Shown in pieces: positions 8,956-17,208 of a stretch of 64,000 bases of DNA. The stretch comes from Canibacter zhoujuaniae. Lineage in GTDB: Bacteria > Actinomycetota > Actinomycetes > Actinomycetales > Microbacteriaceae. Made by a program: the position numbers and the translations under genes. Location: contig NZ_JAAIJZ010000004.1 in NCBI RefSeq assembly GCF_011752005.1, forward strand, positions 8,335 through 72,334. Direction: 5' to 3'. Position 1 is the stretch's first letter; each line of letters opens with the position of its first letter. Below the pieces are notes generated by a model, which was not told the DNA's origin, ran no database searches, and saw only the letters and a program-made list of their open reading frames with translations.

Positions 8956-9912
8956 ATGGGCTTTTTTGAAACACTGTTGTGGCCGATCCGTTGGGTCGTG
9001 GAAGCTGTGCTGGTGCTGTGGCACAACCTCTTCACTGCCTTAGGTCTCGAGTCTGCCTCGGGTATCACCTGGGTGCTAGCCGTCCTCGGGCTTGTTGTTG
9101 TTGTGCGCTCTCTGATCATCCCGCTGACACTTAAGCAGATTCGCAGTCAGCGCAAGATGATGGAGCTTGGCCCAGAAATGCGCAAAATCCAAGCTAAATA
9201 CAAGGGCAAGCGCGATCAGTTCTCGCAGCAGCAGATGCAGCAGGAAACCTTTGCGCTCTATCGCAAACACGGCACAAATCCGCTCGCTTCGTGTTTCCCA
9301 ATACTGGCGCAGATGCCTATTTTCTTTGCGCTGTTCTACGTGCTACGCAATGCTGCAAATAATGTGCCCGGTATCGGTTTTATGACACAGGAGCTAACAA
9401 GCTCCTTCAATAACGCAGTTTTCTTGGGTGCTCCGCTGAAGATGTCGTTTGGTGAGGCGAGAGACGCTGGTGAGTGGAGTGTGCTTATTCTGCTCGGTGT
9501 GATTATGGTGCTTATGATCGCCAGCCAGTTCTTCACACAGCTGCAAATTATGTCGAAAAACGTCTCAGACGAGACGAAGGCATCACCCATGTATCGACAG
9601 CAAAAAGTGCTGCTCTACGTGATTCCGTTCGCCTTCCTCTTCTCAGGGTTCATCTTCCCACTTGCTTTGAACATCTACTGGTTCTCTTCAAACATCTGGA
9701 CAATGGTGCAGCAGGCGATAGTTATTAACCAAATGCCAACTCCAGGGAGCGAGGCGTGGCGCAATCGTCAGGCGCGACTGAAGGCTAAAGGAAAACTCAC
9801 AGACGATGAGGTAGCTGAGCTAAACCGTGTCGAGGGCGTAAAAAACACTGCGGGCCAGCGGCAGCAGCCGATGAGCGCAAAGCGCGCGAAAAAGAAGGGT
9901 GGCAATCAGTAA
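8956..9912 (+). CDS. yidC: Membrane protein insertase YidC
   Basis: A 318-residue YidC/Oxa1/Alb3 insertase of the short Gram-positive type. A hydrophobic segment lies at about 35-55, followed by the charged loop LKQIRSQRKMMELGPEMRKI, then hydrophobic segments around 112-130, 173-195 and 220-245. The lysine/arginine-rich tail (about 270-318, ending AKRAKKKGGNQ) is suited to ribosome contact. Its stop overlaps the jag start (TAATG), suggesting an operon rpmH-rnpA-yidD-yidC-jag-rsmG. Confidence 0.95.
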   Translation: MGFFETLLWPIRWVVEAVLVLWHNLFTALGLESASGITWVLAVLGLVVVVRSLIIPLTLKQIRSQRKMMELGPEMRKIQAKYKGKRDQFSQQQMQQETFALYRKHGTNPLASCFPILAQMPIFFALFYVLRNAANNVPGIGFMTQELTSSFNNAVFLGAPLKMSFGEARDAGEWSVLILLGVIMVLMIASQFFTQLQIMSKNVSDETKASPMYRQQKVLLYVIPFAFLFSGFIFPLALNIYWFSSNIWTMVQQAIVINQMPTPGSEAWRNRQARLKAKGKLTDDEVAELNRVEGVKNTAGQRQQPMSAKRAKKKGGNQ

Positions 9913-10391
9913 TGACTGAGAACGTTCAAAATACTGAAGATCTGTTAGAGCTTGAGGGTGATCTCGCAGCCGACTATATTGAAGGTTTGCTCGATATTCT
10001 AGATTTTGACGGTGATTTAGATCTTGCTGTTGTAAACGGTCGCGCCACTGTATCTGTTACAGGCGGGGGTGAAGAGCTAAATCGGGTCGGAACTCCTAAA
10101 GTTGTGCAGGCGCTGCAAGATCTCACCCGGCTTGCGGTGCAGCGTGAGACCGGCGAGTTTTCACGGCTGATTTTGGATATTGGCGGATCGCGCCAGGCGC
10201 ATGAAGAGAAACTGCGCAAGCGCGTTGATTACGCGATTACCCAAATTATTGCAGGGCGTGAAAGCGTTGAATTTAGCGGTCTTTCTTCTTACGAACGAAA
10301 GCTCATTCACGATTACGTCGCGGAATGTGGCTATAAATCTGAGTCTCAGGGTGAGGGCGCAGACCGTCGTTTAGTGGTCTCTGCCGCCTAA
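9912..10391 (+). CDS. jag: R3H domain RNA-binding protein (Jag/KhpB-like)
   Basis: A 159-residue protein with a central KH-like domain (about 45-100) and a C-terminal R3H domain; the R3H core SSYERKLIHDYVAECGYKSESQG lies near residues 120-145. The N-terminal Jag_N domain of Firmicutes KhpB is absent, which is usual in Actinomycetota. It binds RNA and is genetically linked to YidC across bacteria, here through a start-stop overlap. Its exact RNA targets cannot be inferred. Confidence 0.9.
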   Translation: MTENVQNTEDLLELEGDLAADYIEGLLDILDFDGDLDLAVVNGRATVSVTGGGEELNRVGTPKVVQALQDLTRLAVQRETGEFSRLILDIGGSRQAHEEKLRKRVDYAITQIIAGRESVEFSGLSSYERKLIHDYVAECGYKSESQGEGADRRLVVSAA

Positions 10392-10393
10392 AT

Positions 10394-10409
10394 TGTTTCA
10401 CGTGAAACA
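10394..10409. other. parS site 2 (abuts rsmG start)
   Basis: A perfect TGTTTCACGTGAAACA between jag and rsmG. Its last base touches the rsmG ATG at 10410, so it occupies the position of a ribosome-binding site. Confidence 0.95.
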
Positions 10410-11042
10410 ATGACTGAAGTACGAGAACAAGAGCCGGAGTTTCTTGACGATTTAGCTGGTGCCCACGCCGATAAACTGCGTGAATTTGCGGCAGATCTTT
10501 TTAATCGTGGCGAACTGCTGGGGTTAATTGGGCCGTTAGAGCCGGCGAGACTCTGGACAAGGCACATTATTAACTCTGCGCTGCTCGCACCGTTGCTGCG
10601 GGAGAACGGAACACTCGCCGATATTGGTTCCGGCGGAGGGTTTCCGGGGATCGTGCTCGCCGCGCTGCGTCCAGACGTGCAGATTCGGTTAATTGAACCG
10701 ATGGAGCGCCGGTGCGCGTGGTTGCATGAACAGCGCACTAACCTACGACTGGATAATGTTGAGGTGCTGCGCGGGCGAGCTGAAGAATATCACGGTGCTT
10801 TTGAGGTGCAGCAGGTTACTGCGCGCGCTGTTACCGCACTCCGTAAGCTGCTTCCGATCACTGCTCCGCTATTGGAAAACGGCGGCGAAATGCTGTTTCT
10901 GAAGGGCCAAGGAATTGACGCTGAGATTGCGGCTGCTCAGAAACAACTGCAGCGAGCACGGGTGCGCAACTATGAGGTGCATGTGCTGGGTCAGGAAATT
11001 ACAGAACCGACCCGAGTTTTCCGCGGCACAGTAGCGCGTTAA
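10410..11042 (+). CDS. rsmG: 16S rRNA (guanine-527 N7) methyltransferase RsmG
   Basis: An SAM-dependent methyltransferase of 210 residues that modifies G527 of 16S rRNA. The SAM-binding motif ADIGSGGGFPGIVLAAL is at about residues 68-84, preceded by the family block LWTRHIINSALLAPLL. No Shine-Dalgarno is visible because parS site 2 ends at the base before the ATG. Translation may rely on coupling with jag, 18 bp upstream. It is followed by parA as in most origin regions. Confidence 0.94.
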   Translation: MTEVREQEPEFLDDLAGAHADKLREFAADLFNRGELLGLIGPLEPARLWTRHIINSALLAPLLRENGTLADIGSGGGFPGIVLAALRPDVQIRLIEPMERRCAWLHEQRTNLRLDNVEVLRGRAEEYHGAFEVQQVTARAVTALRKLLPITAPLLENGGEMLFLKGQGIDAEIAAAQKQLQRARVRNYEVHVLGQEITEPTRVFRGTVAR

Positions 11043-11152
11043 ACCGTTTGTTCAGCAGATTAGTGTGCGTAACTCCGAGATAAATTCATAGTGGTTATCG
11101 CTATGCTTGGAGGAGTATTTATTCACTAAAATTCTGAAGTTAGATAGGGAAG

Positions 11153-12064
11153 ATGTCGCTCGATACCCCGTTAGCAAATGAGATTGCTGAGAAGCTGCGT
11201 CGCAAGCGCTATTTGGCAAAAGTGGCGACTCCTCTGCCAGATCAAGTGCGGGTTTTCACGGTCTCTAATCAAAAGGGTGGCGTGGGTAAAACCACCTCAG
11301 CCGTTAATTTAGCTGGTGCGCTTGCTCGTCGCGGGGCGCGTGTGCTGGTGATTGACCTTGATCCACAGGGAAATGCTTCTACCGCCCTCGGCGTTGCGCA
11401 TATGCCAGATACGTCAAGTATTTACGAAGTATTAATCGGCGACGCTGAAATGTCCGATGTTGTGCAGCCGAGCACAGATCACGAAAACTTACTTTGTGTG
11501 CCGTCAACCATCCACCTTGCCGGTGCTGAAATCGAGCTGGTCGGTCTTGAACAGCGTGAATATCGTTTAGCTAATGCCCTGCACACCTATCTGACAGAGC
11601 AAACAGACCCGTTCCATTATGTGATTATTGACTGCCCTCCCTCACTCGGGCTGTTAACAATCAACGCTTTTGTAGCGGCAACAGAGGTTTTGATCCCGAT
11701 TCAGTGCGAGTATTACGCACTGGAGGGCCTGTCGCAGCTCATCAACAATATTCAATTGATCAAGAGTCATTTAAACCCACGACTTGAGCTTTCAACAATT
11801 TTGTTGACCATGTATGCAACACGCACAAATCTCTCTGCAGAGGTTGCCGCAGAGGTGCGTGAGCACTTCCCCAAGCAGACACTGCATACGGTCATACCAC
11901 GTTCTGTGCGGGTGGCTGAAGCGCCGAGCTTTAGCCAGACCGTGCACAATTATGACGGCAACAATATTGGCGCTCTTGCATACCTGGAAGCTGCGCACGA
12001 AATAGCTGAACGCTTTGCAGAGTCGTCTGAACCAACCCCAGTCGAAGAGAAAGAGGGTCACTAA
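11153..12064 (+). CDS. parA: Chromosome partitioning ATPase ParA (Soj)
   Basis: A Walker-type partition ATPase of 303 residues that binds nonspecific DNA and moves ParB-parS complexes. The deviant Walker A QKGGVGKTTSAVNLA is at about residues 41-55, followed by VLVIDLDPQGNASTALG and the Walker B-like IIDCPPSLGLLT. The start ATG follows GGGAAG. It ends one base before the parB ATG, so parA-parB form an operon. With five parS sites in the window, the complete segregation system is present. Confidence 0.96.
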   Translation: MSLDTPLANEIAEKLRRKRYLAKVATPLPDQVRVFTVSNQKGGVGKTTSAVNLAGALARRGARVLVIDLDPQGNASTALGVAHMPDTSSIYEVLIGDAEMSDVVQPSTDHENLLCVPSTIHLAGAEIELVGLEQREYRLANALHTYLTEQTDPFHYVIIDCPPSLGLLTINAFVAATEVLIPIQCEYYALEGLSQLINNIQLIKSHLNPRLELSTILLTMYATRTNLSAEVAAEVREHFPKQTLHTVIPRSVRVAEAPSFSQTVHNYDGNNIGALAYLEAAHEIAERFAESSEPTPVEEKEGH

Positions 12065-13162
12065 ATGGCTAAAAAACGCAGTGGTTTGGGTCGTGGGATT
12101 GGCGCGCTTATCCCCCAGGCACCGGCTGGCGCTGATCGCCCAGTTGATGTTTTCTTTCCTTCAGCTGGCGGCACAGCGGCTGCAACTGCAGACTCTGTTG
12201 CAAGCCAACTACAACAGTCTGGTGAGGCTGATGAGAAAACCGGTGTGACGGGGTATCTCAGCAATGCGAAGTCGCAACACGCGCAGGCGGTTAGCGCTGC
12301 CGGGCGCACGATCGACGACACAGCGCCCGAGGCAAAAGCACAGCAGTCACTAAAGACTGTGCCGGGTGCGCAGCTCACCGAACTTGCGCTGACCGACATC
12401 ACTCCAAACCGTGTAAACCCGCGCACCGAGTTTGATGAAGAAGCGCTAAAAGAACTTGCGCACAGCATCAAAGAATTTGGTGTGTTTCAACCTGTTGTTG
12501 TGCGCGCCATCGAGCCGCAACCACCGATTGGGCAGCCACGCTATGAGCTCATCATGGGTGAGCGACGTTTCCGCGCGAGCGGGCGGGCAGGCTTAAAAAC
12601 GATCCCAGCTATTGTGCGTTCGACAGCAGATGAAGACATGCTGCGCGACGCTCTGCTTGAGAATCTGCATCGCGCAGATCTGAATCCGCTTGAGGAAGCA
12701 TCGGCGTATCAGCAGTTAATGAGCGACTTCGGTATCACCCAAGAGCAGCTTGCGGCAAAAATCGGCCGGTCGCGGCCGCAGATAGCAAACACACTGCGTC
12801 TATTGCGCCTGCCAGAGTCTATCCAGGTGCGTGTTGCAGACGGACGACACAGCGCAGGGCATGCTCGTGCGATCCTCTCTCTGCGCGACACAGAGGCGAT
12901 GGAGAAGTTCTCCGACAAAATTATTGCCGAAGATATGAACGTGCGTGCCGCTGAGAGCTATGCCGCAAAGTTAAAGGCGCCAGGCAAGGCAAAGGTGCGC
13001 ACCGGCGGTATTAACAATTTTGGTGCAGCATCCAAGCAACTACAAGAACTCTATGAAACCGCCGTCGAAATCAATATGGGCGCAAAGAACGGCCGAATCG
13101 TTTTCAAATGGGAGACGTTTGCAGACCTTCAGCGTCTCTTGAAGGCTCTCGGCGCTGACTAA
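12065..13162 (+). CDS. parB: Chromosome partitioning protein ParB
   Basis: A CTP-dependent DNA clamp of 365 residues that loads at parS. A basic N terminus (MAKKRSGLGRGIGALIPQA, with the ParA-activating region) is followed by a variable linker, the CTP-binding ParB/Srx fold including NPRTEFDEEALKELAHSI and GERRFRASGRAGLKTIPAIV, the helix-turn-helix ITQEQLAAKIGRSRPQIANTLR near residue 220, and a C-terminal dimerisation region. The first base follows directly on the parA stop. Confidence 0.96.
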   Translation: MAKKRSGLGRGIGALIPQAPAGADRPVDVFFPSAGGTAAATADSVASQLQQSGEADEKTGVTGYLSNAKSQHAQAVSAAGRTIDDTAPEAKAQQSLKTVPGAQLTELALTDITPNRVNPRTEFDEEALKELAHSIKEFGVFQPVVVRAIEPQPPIGQPRYELIMGERRFRASGRAGLKTIPAIVRSTADEDMLRDALLENLHRADLNPLEEASAYQQLMSDFGITQEQLAAKIGRSRPQIANTLRLLRLPESIQVRVADGRHSAGHARAILSLRDTEAMEKFSDKIIAEDMNVRAAESYAAKLKAPGKAKVRTGGINNFGAASKQLQELYETAVEINMGAKNGRIVFKWETFADLQRLLKALGAD

Positions 13163-13179
13163 TCCAACGAGGAGAAAAT

Positions 13180-13503
13180 ATGACTTTCCAAACTCTAACT
13201 CAGGCGCTTGCGCAGACAGGCGCTCAGATTGCCGGTATTGTTATTGCGGCGGTTATTCTTGTCGGTCTGGCAGTGCTGCTATTGCTGCTTGCCGCAAAGC
13301 GCCGCAAACGCGATGCTGATGACGATGCTGATGCAGCAGGTGCCGCAGCAGCAGACGCAGGAGGCGCTGCAGGTGCTCCCGCAGATGCTGAGGTCACCGC
13401 TGCTGGCAGCAGCGCAGCTGCGGTCTCTGACGACTCCAATACCGAGCGCATAATCGATCCGGATGCGATTGACGACGATCCGAGCAAATTCACCAAAGAC
13501 TAA
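13180..13503 (+). CDS. Small single-pass membrane protein, unknown function
   Basis: A 107-residue protein with a good AGGAG site before its ATG, 17 bp after parB. One strongly hydrophobic segment (about residues 16-38, IAGIVIAAVILVGLAVLLLL) is followed by KRRKRD, predicting an outside-in topology with the tail in the cytoplasm. The tail is Ala/Asp-rich low-complexity sequence ending in DPDAIDDDPSKFTKD. I do not recognise the family. It probably belongs to the parAB transcript, which ends at the terminator just downstream. Confidence 0.65.
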   Translation: MTFQTLTQALAQTGAQIAGIVIAAVILVGLAVLLLLLAAKRRKRDADDDADAAGAAAADAGGAAGAPADAEVTAAGSSAAAVSDDSNTERIIDPDAIDDDPSKFTKD

Positions 13504-13526
13504 TTAGATTAACGGTGAGAGACAAG

Positions 13527-13563
13527 AAGAGCCGGGCCCTAGTATTAACCGGGCCCGGCTCTT
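13527..13563. terminator. Bidirectional terminator between the parAB operon and trxA
   Basis: A perfect 13-bp stem (AAGAGCCGGGCCC with its complement) and an 11-nt loop, in the gap between convergent genes. It can serve both the small membrane protein (+) and trxA (-). Confidence 0.88.
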
Positions 13564-13597
13564 GTGTTCATTTTACAGAACGAAGTATGCAGGCTAA

Positions 13598-13921
13598 TTA
13601 AATAATGCCCTCAAGGTGCTGCTCAATCATCTGCTTTGGCATAGCGCCGATCAACTCACGCACCTCTTCGCCGTTTTTAAACACCTTCATAGCAGGGATA
13701 GAGGTGATTCTGAACTGTGCAACAAGGTTCGGATTCTCGTCTACGTTTACCTTTGCAACGCGCAGCTTGCCCTCCTGCTCTGCAGCGATTTCATCGAGCA
13801 CAGGAGCCACCATACGGCATGGCCCGCACCACGCCGCCCAGAAGTCAACCAGAACTGGAATATCCGACTCGAGCACATCGCTCTGGAAGCTGTCTTCGGT
13901 CACTGTAATTGCATTTGACAT
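13598..13921 (-). CDS. trxA: Thioredoxin
   Basis: A cytoplasmic disulfide reductase of 107 residues with the active site FWAAWCGPCRMVAPVL at about residues 28-43 and the conserved cis-proline region ITSIPAMKVF. The frame stays open upstream to 13954 through a parS site, but the ATG at 13921 has an AAGGAGG site 5 bases away and is the true start. It lies 48 bp downstream of trxB, from which it receives electrons. Confidence 0.96.
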   Translation of the reverse strand: MSNAITVTEDSFQSDVLESDIPVLVDFWAAWCGPCRMVAPVLDEIAAEQEGKLRVAKVNVDENPNLVAQFRITSIPAMKVFKNGEEVRELIGAMPKQMIEQHLEGII

Positions 13922-13934
13922 TGTGTCCTCCTTG

Positions 13935-13956
13935 AAATGTTTCACGTGAAACATTT
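13935..13956. other. parS site 3 (trxB-trxA gap)
   Basis: TGTTTCACGTGAAACA at 13938-13953, extended to a perfect 22-bp palindrome. It lies 17 bp upstream of the trxA start. Confidence 0.95.
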
Positions 13957-13969
13957 ATTTTTGGTTTAC

Positions 13970-14911
13970 TTATGCAGCCTTATCTGTGAGATTTGCGAGA
14001 TAGTGCTCGACATCGATCGCCGCAACACAGCCACTGCCAGCGGCTGTGATTGCCTGACGATAGCTCGGGTCGATCACATCACCCGCTGCAAAAACTCCGG
14101 CAACGCTGGTCTTCGAGGTGCGCCCCTGCACGGCAATGGTGCCCTCTGCGGTGAGTTCCAGTTGATTGTGAATAAGGTGAGTGCGTGGATCAGAGCCGAT
14201 CGCGACGAATAATCCGTCTACCTCGAGCGTGCTTGTTTCGCCGCTCTCAAGGTTGCGCAAATTGAGCGCCTTAAGCTCGTCAGAGCCAACAGCTTCAACC
14301 ACCTCGGTGTTCCACACGAACTCAATTTTTGGATCGTTGAAAGCGCGATCCTGCATGGTTTTTGAGGCGCGCAGCTCGTTGCGGCGGTGAATCAGATACA
14401 CCTTAGATGCAAAGCGGGTTAGGAAGGTTGCTTCCTCAACTGCAGAATCGCCGCCACCGACGACCGCCACAACCTTGTCACGGAAAAAGAAACCATCGCA
14501 GGTGGCGCACCAAGAAACACCGTGACCGGAGAGTTTATCTTCACCCGGCACCCCTAGCTTGCGGTAGGCGGAACCTGTTGCAAAGATAACGGTCGCAGCC
14601 TCATGGGCGGTGCCGTCAGCGGTCGTAATAACCTTGGTCTCGCCATCAAGTGCGAGTTTGTCGACATCCTCGTAGCGCACCTGGGTGCCAAACTTTTCAG
14701 CCTGTTCCTGCATTTGCGCCATGAGCTCTGGGCCCTGCACGCCATTCGGGAAGCCGGGAAAGTTCTCAACCTCAGTGGTGTTCATCAGGTCACCACCCGG
14801 TGACACGGAGCTAGCGAACAGAACAGGTTTAAGACCCGCACGGGCGGTGTAGATTGCCGCGGTAAGACCGGCTGGGCCTGAGCCAATAATTGCTACGTTG
14901 TGCTTGGTCAA
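13970..14911 (-). CDS. trxB: Thioredoxin-disulfide reductase
   Basis: A FAD/NADPH flavoenzyme of 313 residues that reduces thioredoxin. FAD-binding GSGPAGLTAAIYTARAGL is at the N terminus, the redox-active ATCDG (SWCATCDGFFF) at about residue 137, NADPH-binding VVGGGDSAVEEATFL near 152, and the C-terminal FAD motif GVFAAGDVIDPSYRQAITAAGSG near 280. The start is TTG at 14911, supported by AAGGAGA five bases upstream. trxB-trxA form a pair read away from the DUF6049 gene. Confidence 0.96.
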   Translation of the reverse strand: MTKHNVAIIGSGPAGLTAAIYTARAGLKPVLFASSVSPGGDLMNTTEVENFPGFPNGVQGPELMAQMQEQAEKFGTQVRYEDVDKLALDGETKVITTADGTAHEAATVIFATGSAYRKLGVPGEDKLSGHGVSWCATCDGFFFRDKVVAVVGGGDSAVEEATFLTRFASKVYLIHRRNELRASKTMQDRAFNDPKIEFVWNTEVVEAVGSDELKALNLRNLESGETSTLEVDGLFVAIGSDPRTHLIHNQLELTAEGTIAVQGRTSKTSVAGVFAAGDVIDPSYRQAITAAGSGCVAAIDVEHYLANLTDKAA

Positions 14912-15001
14912 TGTATCTCCTTGCCTTGTGACATAACCAACGCTACCGGAGTATTCTTTATTCCTCTGTCAGGATAAGCTGTCTAAGGCGTTTGCGACAC
15001 T

Positions 15002-17149
15002 TCAATTCGGGCGTAGTGTGCGGCGCAGACCGGCACGGTGTTGTCTGACGGAGCGAACGATACCGAATGTAATAAGCCCAAGGGCTAGAACACCCACGAG
15101 GCTCAAACCGATAATTTCGACATTTGTTGAGAGGCGGATTGGGATCACTATGCGCCCGAGACCCTGCTCTCCGGTCGTGTCACTGATGCGCACTGTAAGC
15201 CCGGTGTCGGCGCTTGAAACTCGGCTTGAGATGGGCACGGTGAGGGTGACTGTCTCCCCCGGCATAACGGTGACAGCTTTATGTTCTGTGTCTTCGGGAG
15301 CAATTGAGATCGCTGCTGAGGTGGGGTGCGCCCGCACAGTAACCTGCGCTGTAAAAGGCAGATTGTTGCGCACCTGCACCGGCACGTTTGCTGAGGATCC
15401 AAACAGCTGTAGCTGTGGCGCCGCAACTAAATGGACTCCGCGTGTAAGCAGTTCATCGCGATCGGCAAAGCCGCTTGCAAGATTTAGGAACGGTGTTTCT
15501 GTGCCCACCTGCTTCATGCCAAAAAGCGCAAGAAGTCGCGCGCGTTGATAGTCTACGAGCTGCTCTGGGTTAAGGAGCGCTTCCTTCCCAGCGGTTACTT
15601 CAGCTTCGCGCTGCAGCGCCTCATCTAGCGCCGCTAGGCGTTTTTCTAACTCGTCGTCAATGACCGCTGTATCGTGTGTGTATTGACCGACACCGCTTAC
15701 TTGCGCTTCGAGGTTGGTCGTGTCCAGATAGCCAGCAGTGAGCAGGGTTTTGAGCAGCGCAACACCGCGACTATTGTCTGTTAGCTGCGTGCGATCCAGT
15801 GTGAGCACAAGCGGCTCATCGGTGCTGTCTGCCGTAGTGAGCCCTGCAAGTAACTCAGTTAATGCAAGGTTGCGGTCAAAAGAGTCAGCTGCGGCGGTTG
15901 CTGCGGCGGCATAACCAGCGAGTGTTTCGTCATAGGCGGTGGCGCTGCCGGTTTTTAGTTGTGAGCGCACCGCAGTGTCACTCATTAGCAGGTCACTGCT
16001 TGATGCAAGGACGTGCGGAAAACCGTGTGTTGCTGCGTAACCGACCGCAGCAGAGCTTGCGCTACCTGCGGCAAACCAGGCAAGCTGCGGTGCCTCCCAG
16101 GTTTCGAGTTCGTCTAGTGTTGGTGCCGAACCCGGAAAAATCCCGTCTTTAGTGATGAAACTAGCGCCCGTCGCCGTTAGCGGAGAGGCGAGCTGTAACA
16201 GCTGCTGCGCCGCTAAATCGGTGTCTCCCCAGGGCAGAATATATGTTTCCAGTGCGGTGTTTTCGAGGCGTGTCAGAAAGTCTGTTGCCGCTGCTGGAGC
16301 TGCCGCACCGAGTGCTCGGATGCCCACAAAAATTCGAGGATCCACCGCTAAAGTCGCACCCAATTGCTCTGCGGTGGTTAACAGCTGCGGCAGGGGCGCG
16401 CTCGGTTCAAAAACTAATGCGAGATCATCTTCTGTTGGGAGGGTCGCAATATTGCTGGGGTAGATAATTGGCACAACAATGCTTAAATTGGGCGCCTCCC
16501 CCACTGTTTGCTCCCCCTCACCAGCTGCGGTCTCTTCTGCGGCGGGAGTTGCAGCCGTATTAGGTGCCTCTGCTGTATTAGCTATCTCTGCTGCGCGAGG
16601 TGCAATAAGCAGCGGGTGTGTTGCCACTGTCACTGTGCCATCGTGTGCGGTGAGCCGCGCAACCAAACGATACACAGTCGGTCGCTTGTGGTTGCCCTCG
16701 CTTAAAGCTGCACGAAAAACACTGTTGTCGATTTCAAGCTGTGTGGTGAGGTGAGCGCCCTCTCGCAACTCCGCAATGCTGTGTGAACCCAGCGGGAGAT
16801 ACCCTTCCGGGATCGGCTCACCGTTCGTAAACTCTGCGGGCAGAGCGGCCGTCAGCGCAGCACGAGATGCACGCTCACCTGTTTCAAGAAAAAGCTCAAC
16901 ACTGCTCGGCTGCTGAAAAGCTGAACCGGTGTTGCTAACCCGCAGATCCAAGCGCAGATCATCGTCTGTGTTCTGCGGCTGCGCGGTGCGGTGCGCGATT
17001 TCTAACGCCAGATTTGATGTTTTAACATCGCTCTCAGAGGTGAAAACTGTTGCGTTAGCGGCGGGAGTGAGCGCAGTAAATGCGAGACAAAAGGCCGCAA
17101 GGGCTGCACTAAAACGCAGAGCGCTACCACCCCGCACCCACCTAATCAT
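15002..17149 (-). CDS. DUF6049 family secreted/membrane-anchored protein
   Basis: A 715-residue protein with a signal peptide (basic start, hydrophobic 10-26, cleavage near AANA at about 33), a long extracytoplasmic part rich in Ala/Thr/Leu, a beta-rich region at about 590-670 (LTVPISSRVSSADTGLTVRISD), and one C-terminal membrane helix at about 677-700 with a basic tail RSVRQHRAGLRRTLRPN. This matches the DUF6049 architecture, which in Actinomycetota normally stands between the CCA-adding enzyme and murJ and is presumed to act in envelope synthesis. Here it is followed by trxB, with no murJ. No clear ribosome-binding site was seen before the ATG. Confidence 0.8.
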   Translation of the reverse strand: MIRWVRGGSALRFSAALAAFCLAFTALTPAANATVFTSESDVKTSNLALEIAHRTAQPQNTDDDLRLDLRVSNTGSAFQQPSSVELFLETGERASRAALTAALPAEFTNGEPIPEGYLPLGSHSIAELREGAHLTTQLEIDNSVFRAALSEGNHKRPTVYRLVARLTAHDGTVTVATHPLLIAPRAAEIANTAEAPNTAATPAAEETAAGEGEQTVGEAPNLSIVVPIIYPSNIATLPTEDDLALVFEPSAPLPQLLTTAEQLGATLAVDPRIFVGIRALGAAAPAAATDFLTRLENTALETYILPWGDTDLAAQQLLQLASPLTATGASFITKDGIFPGSAPTLDELETWEAPQLAWFAAGSASSAAVGYAATHGFPHVLASSSDLLMSDTAVRSQLKTGSATAYDETLAGYAAAATAAADSFDRNLALTELLAGLTTADSTDEPLVLTLDRTQLTDNSRGVALLKTLLTAGYLDTTNLEAQVSGVGQYTHDTAVIDDELEKRLAALDEALQREAEVTAGKEALLNPEQLVDYQRARLLALFGMKQVGTETPFLNLASGFADRDELLTRGVHLVAAPQLQLFGSSANVPVQVRNNLPFTAQVTVRAHPTSAAISIAPEDTEHKAVTVMPGETVTLTVPISSRVSSADTGLTVRISDTTGEQGLGRIVIPIRLSTNVEIIGLSLVGVLALGLITFGIVRSVRQHRAGLRRTLRPN

Positions 17150-17208
17150 GTTTCGTATTCTACGCGAGCAGCACTTTTAGGAAACCTGAGCGCGGTAACC
17201 TAGAACTC

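Noticed and set aside
12061..12471. A 136-codon open frame antisense to parB
   Set aside because: It covers the variable linker of ParB on the opposite strand; composition is a reflection of Ala-rich parB codons.
13208..13453. An alternative frame inside the small membrane protein after parB
   Set aside because: The frame chosen has a ribosome-binding site, a membrane helix followed by positive charges, and a normal stop before the terminator. The alternative is a GCN-repeat by-product.
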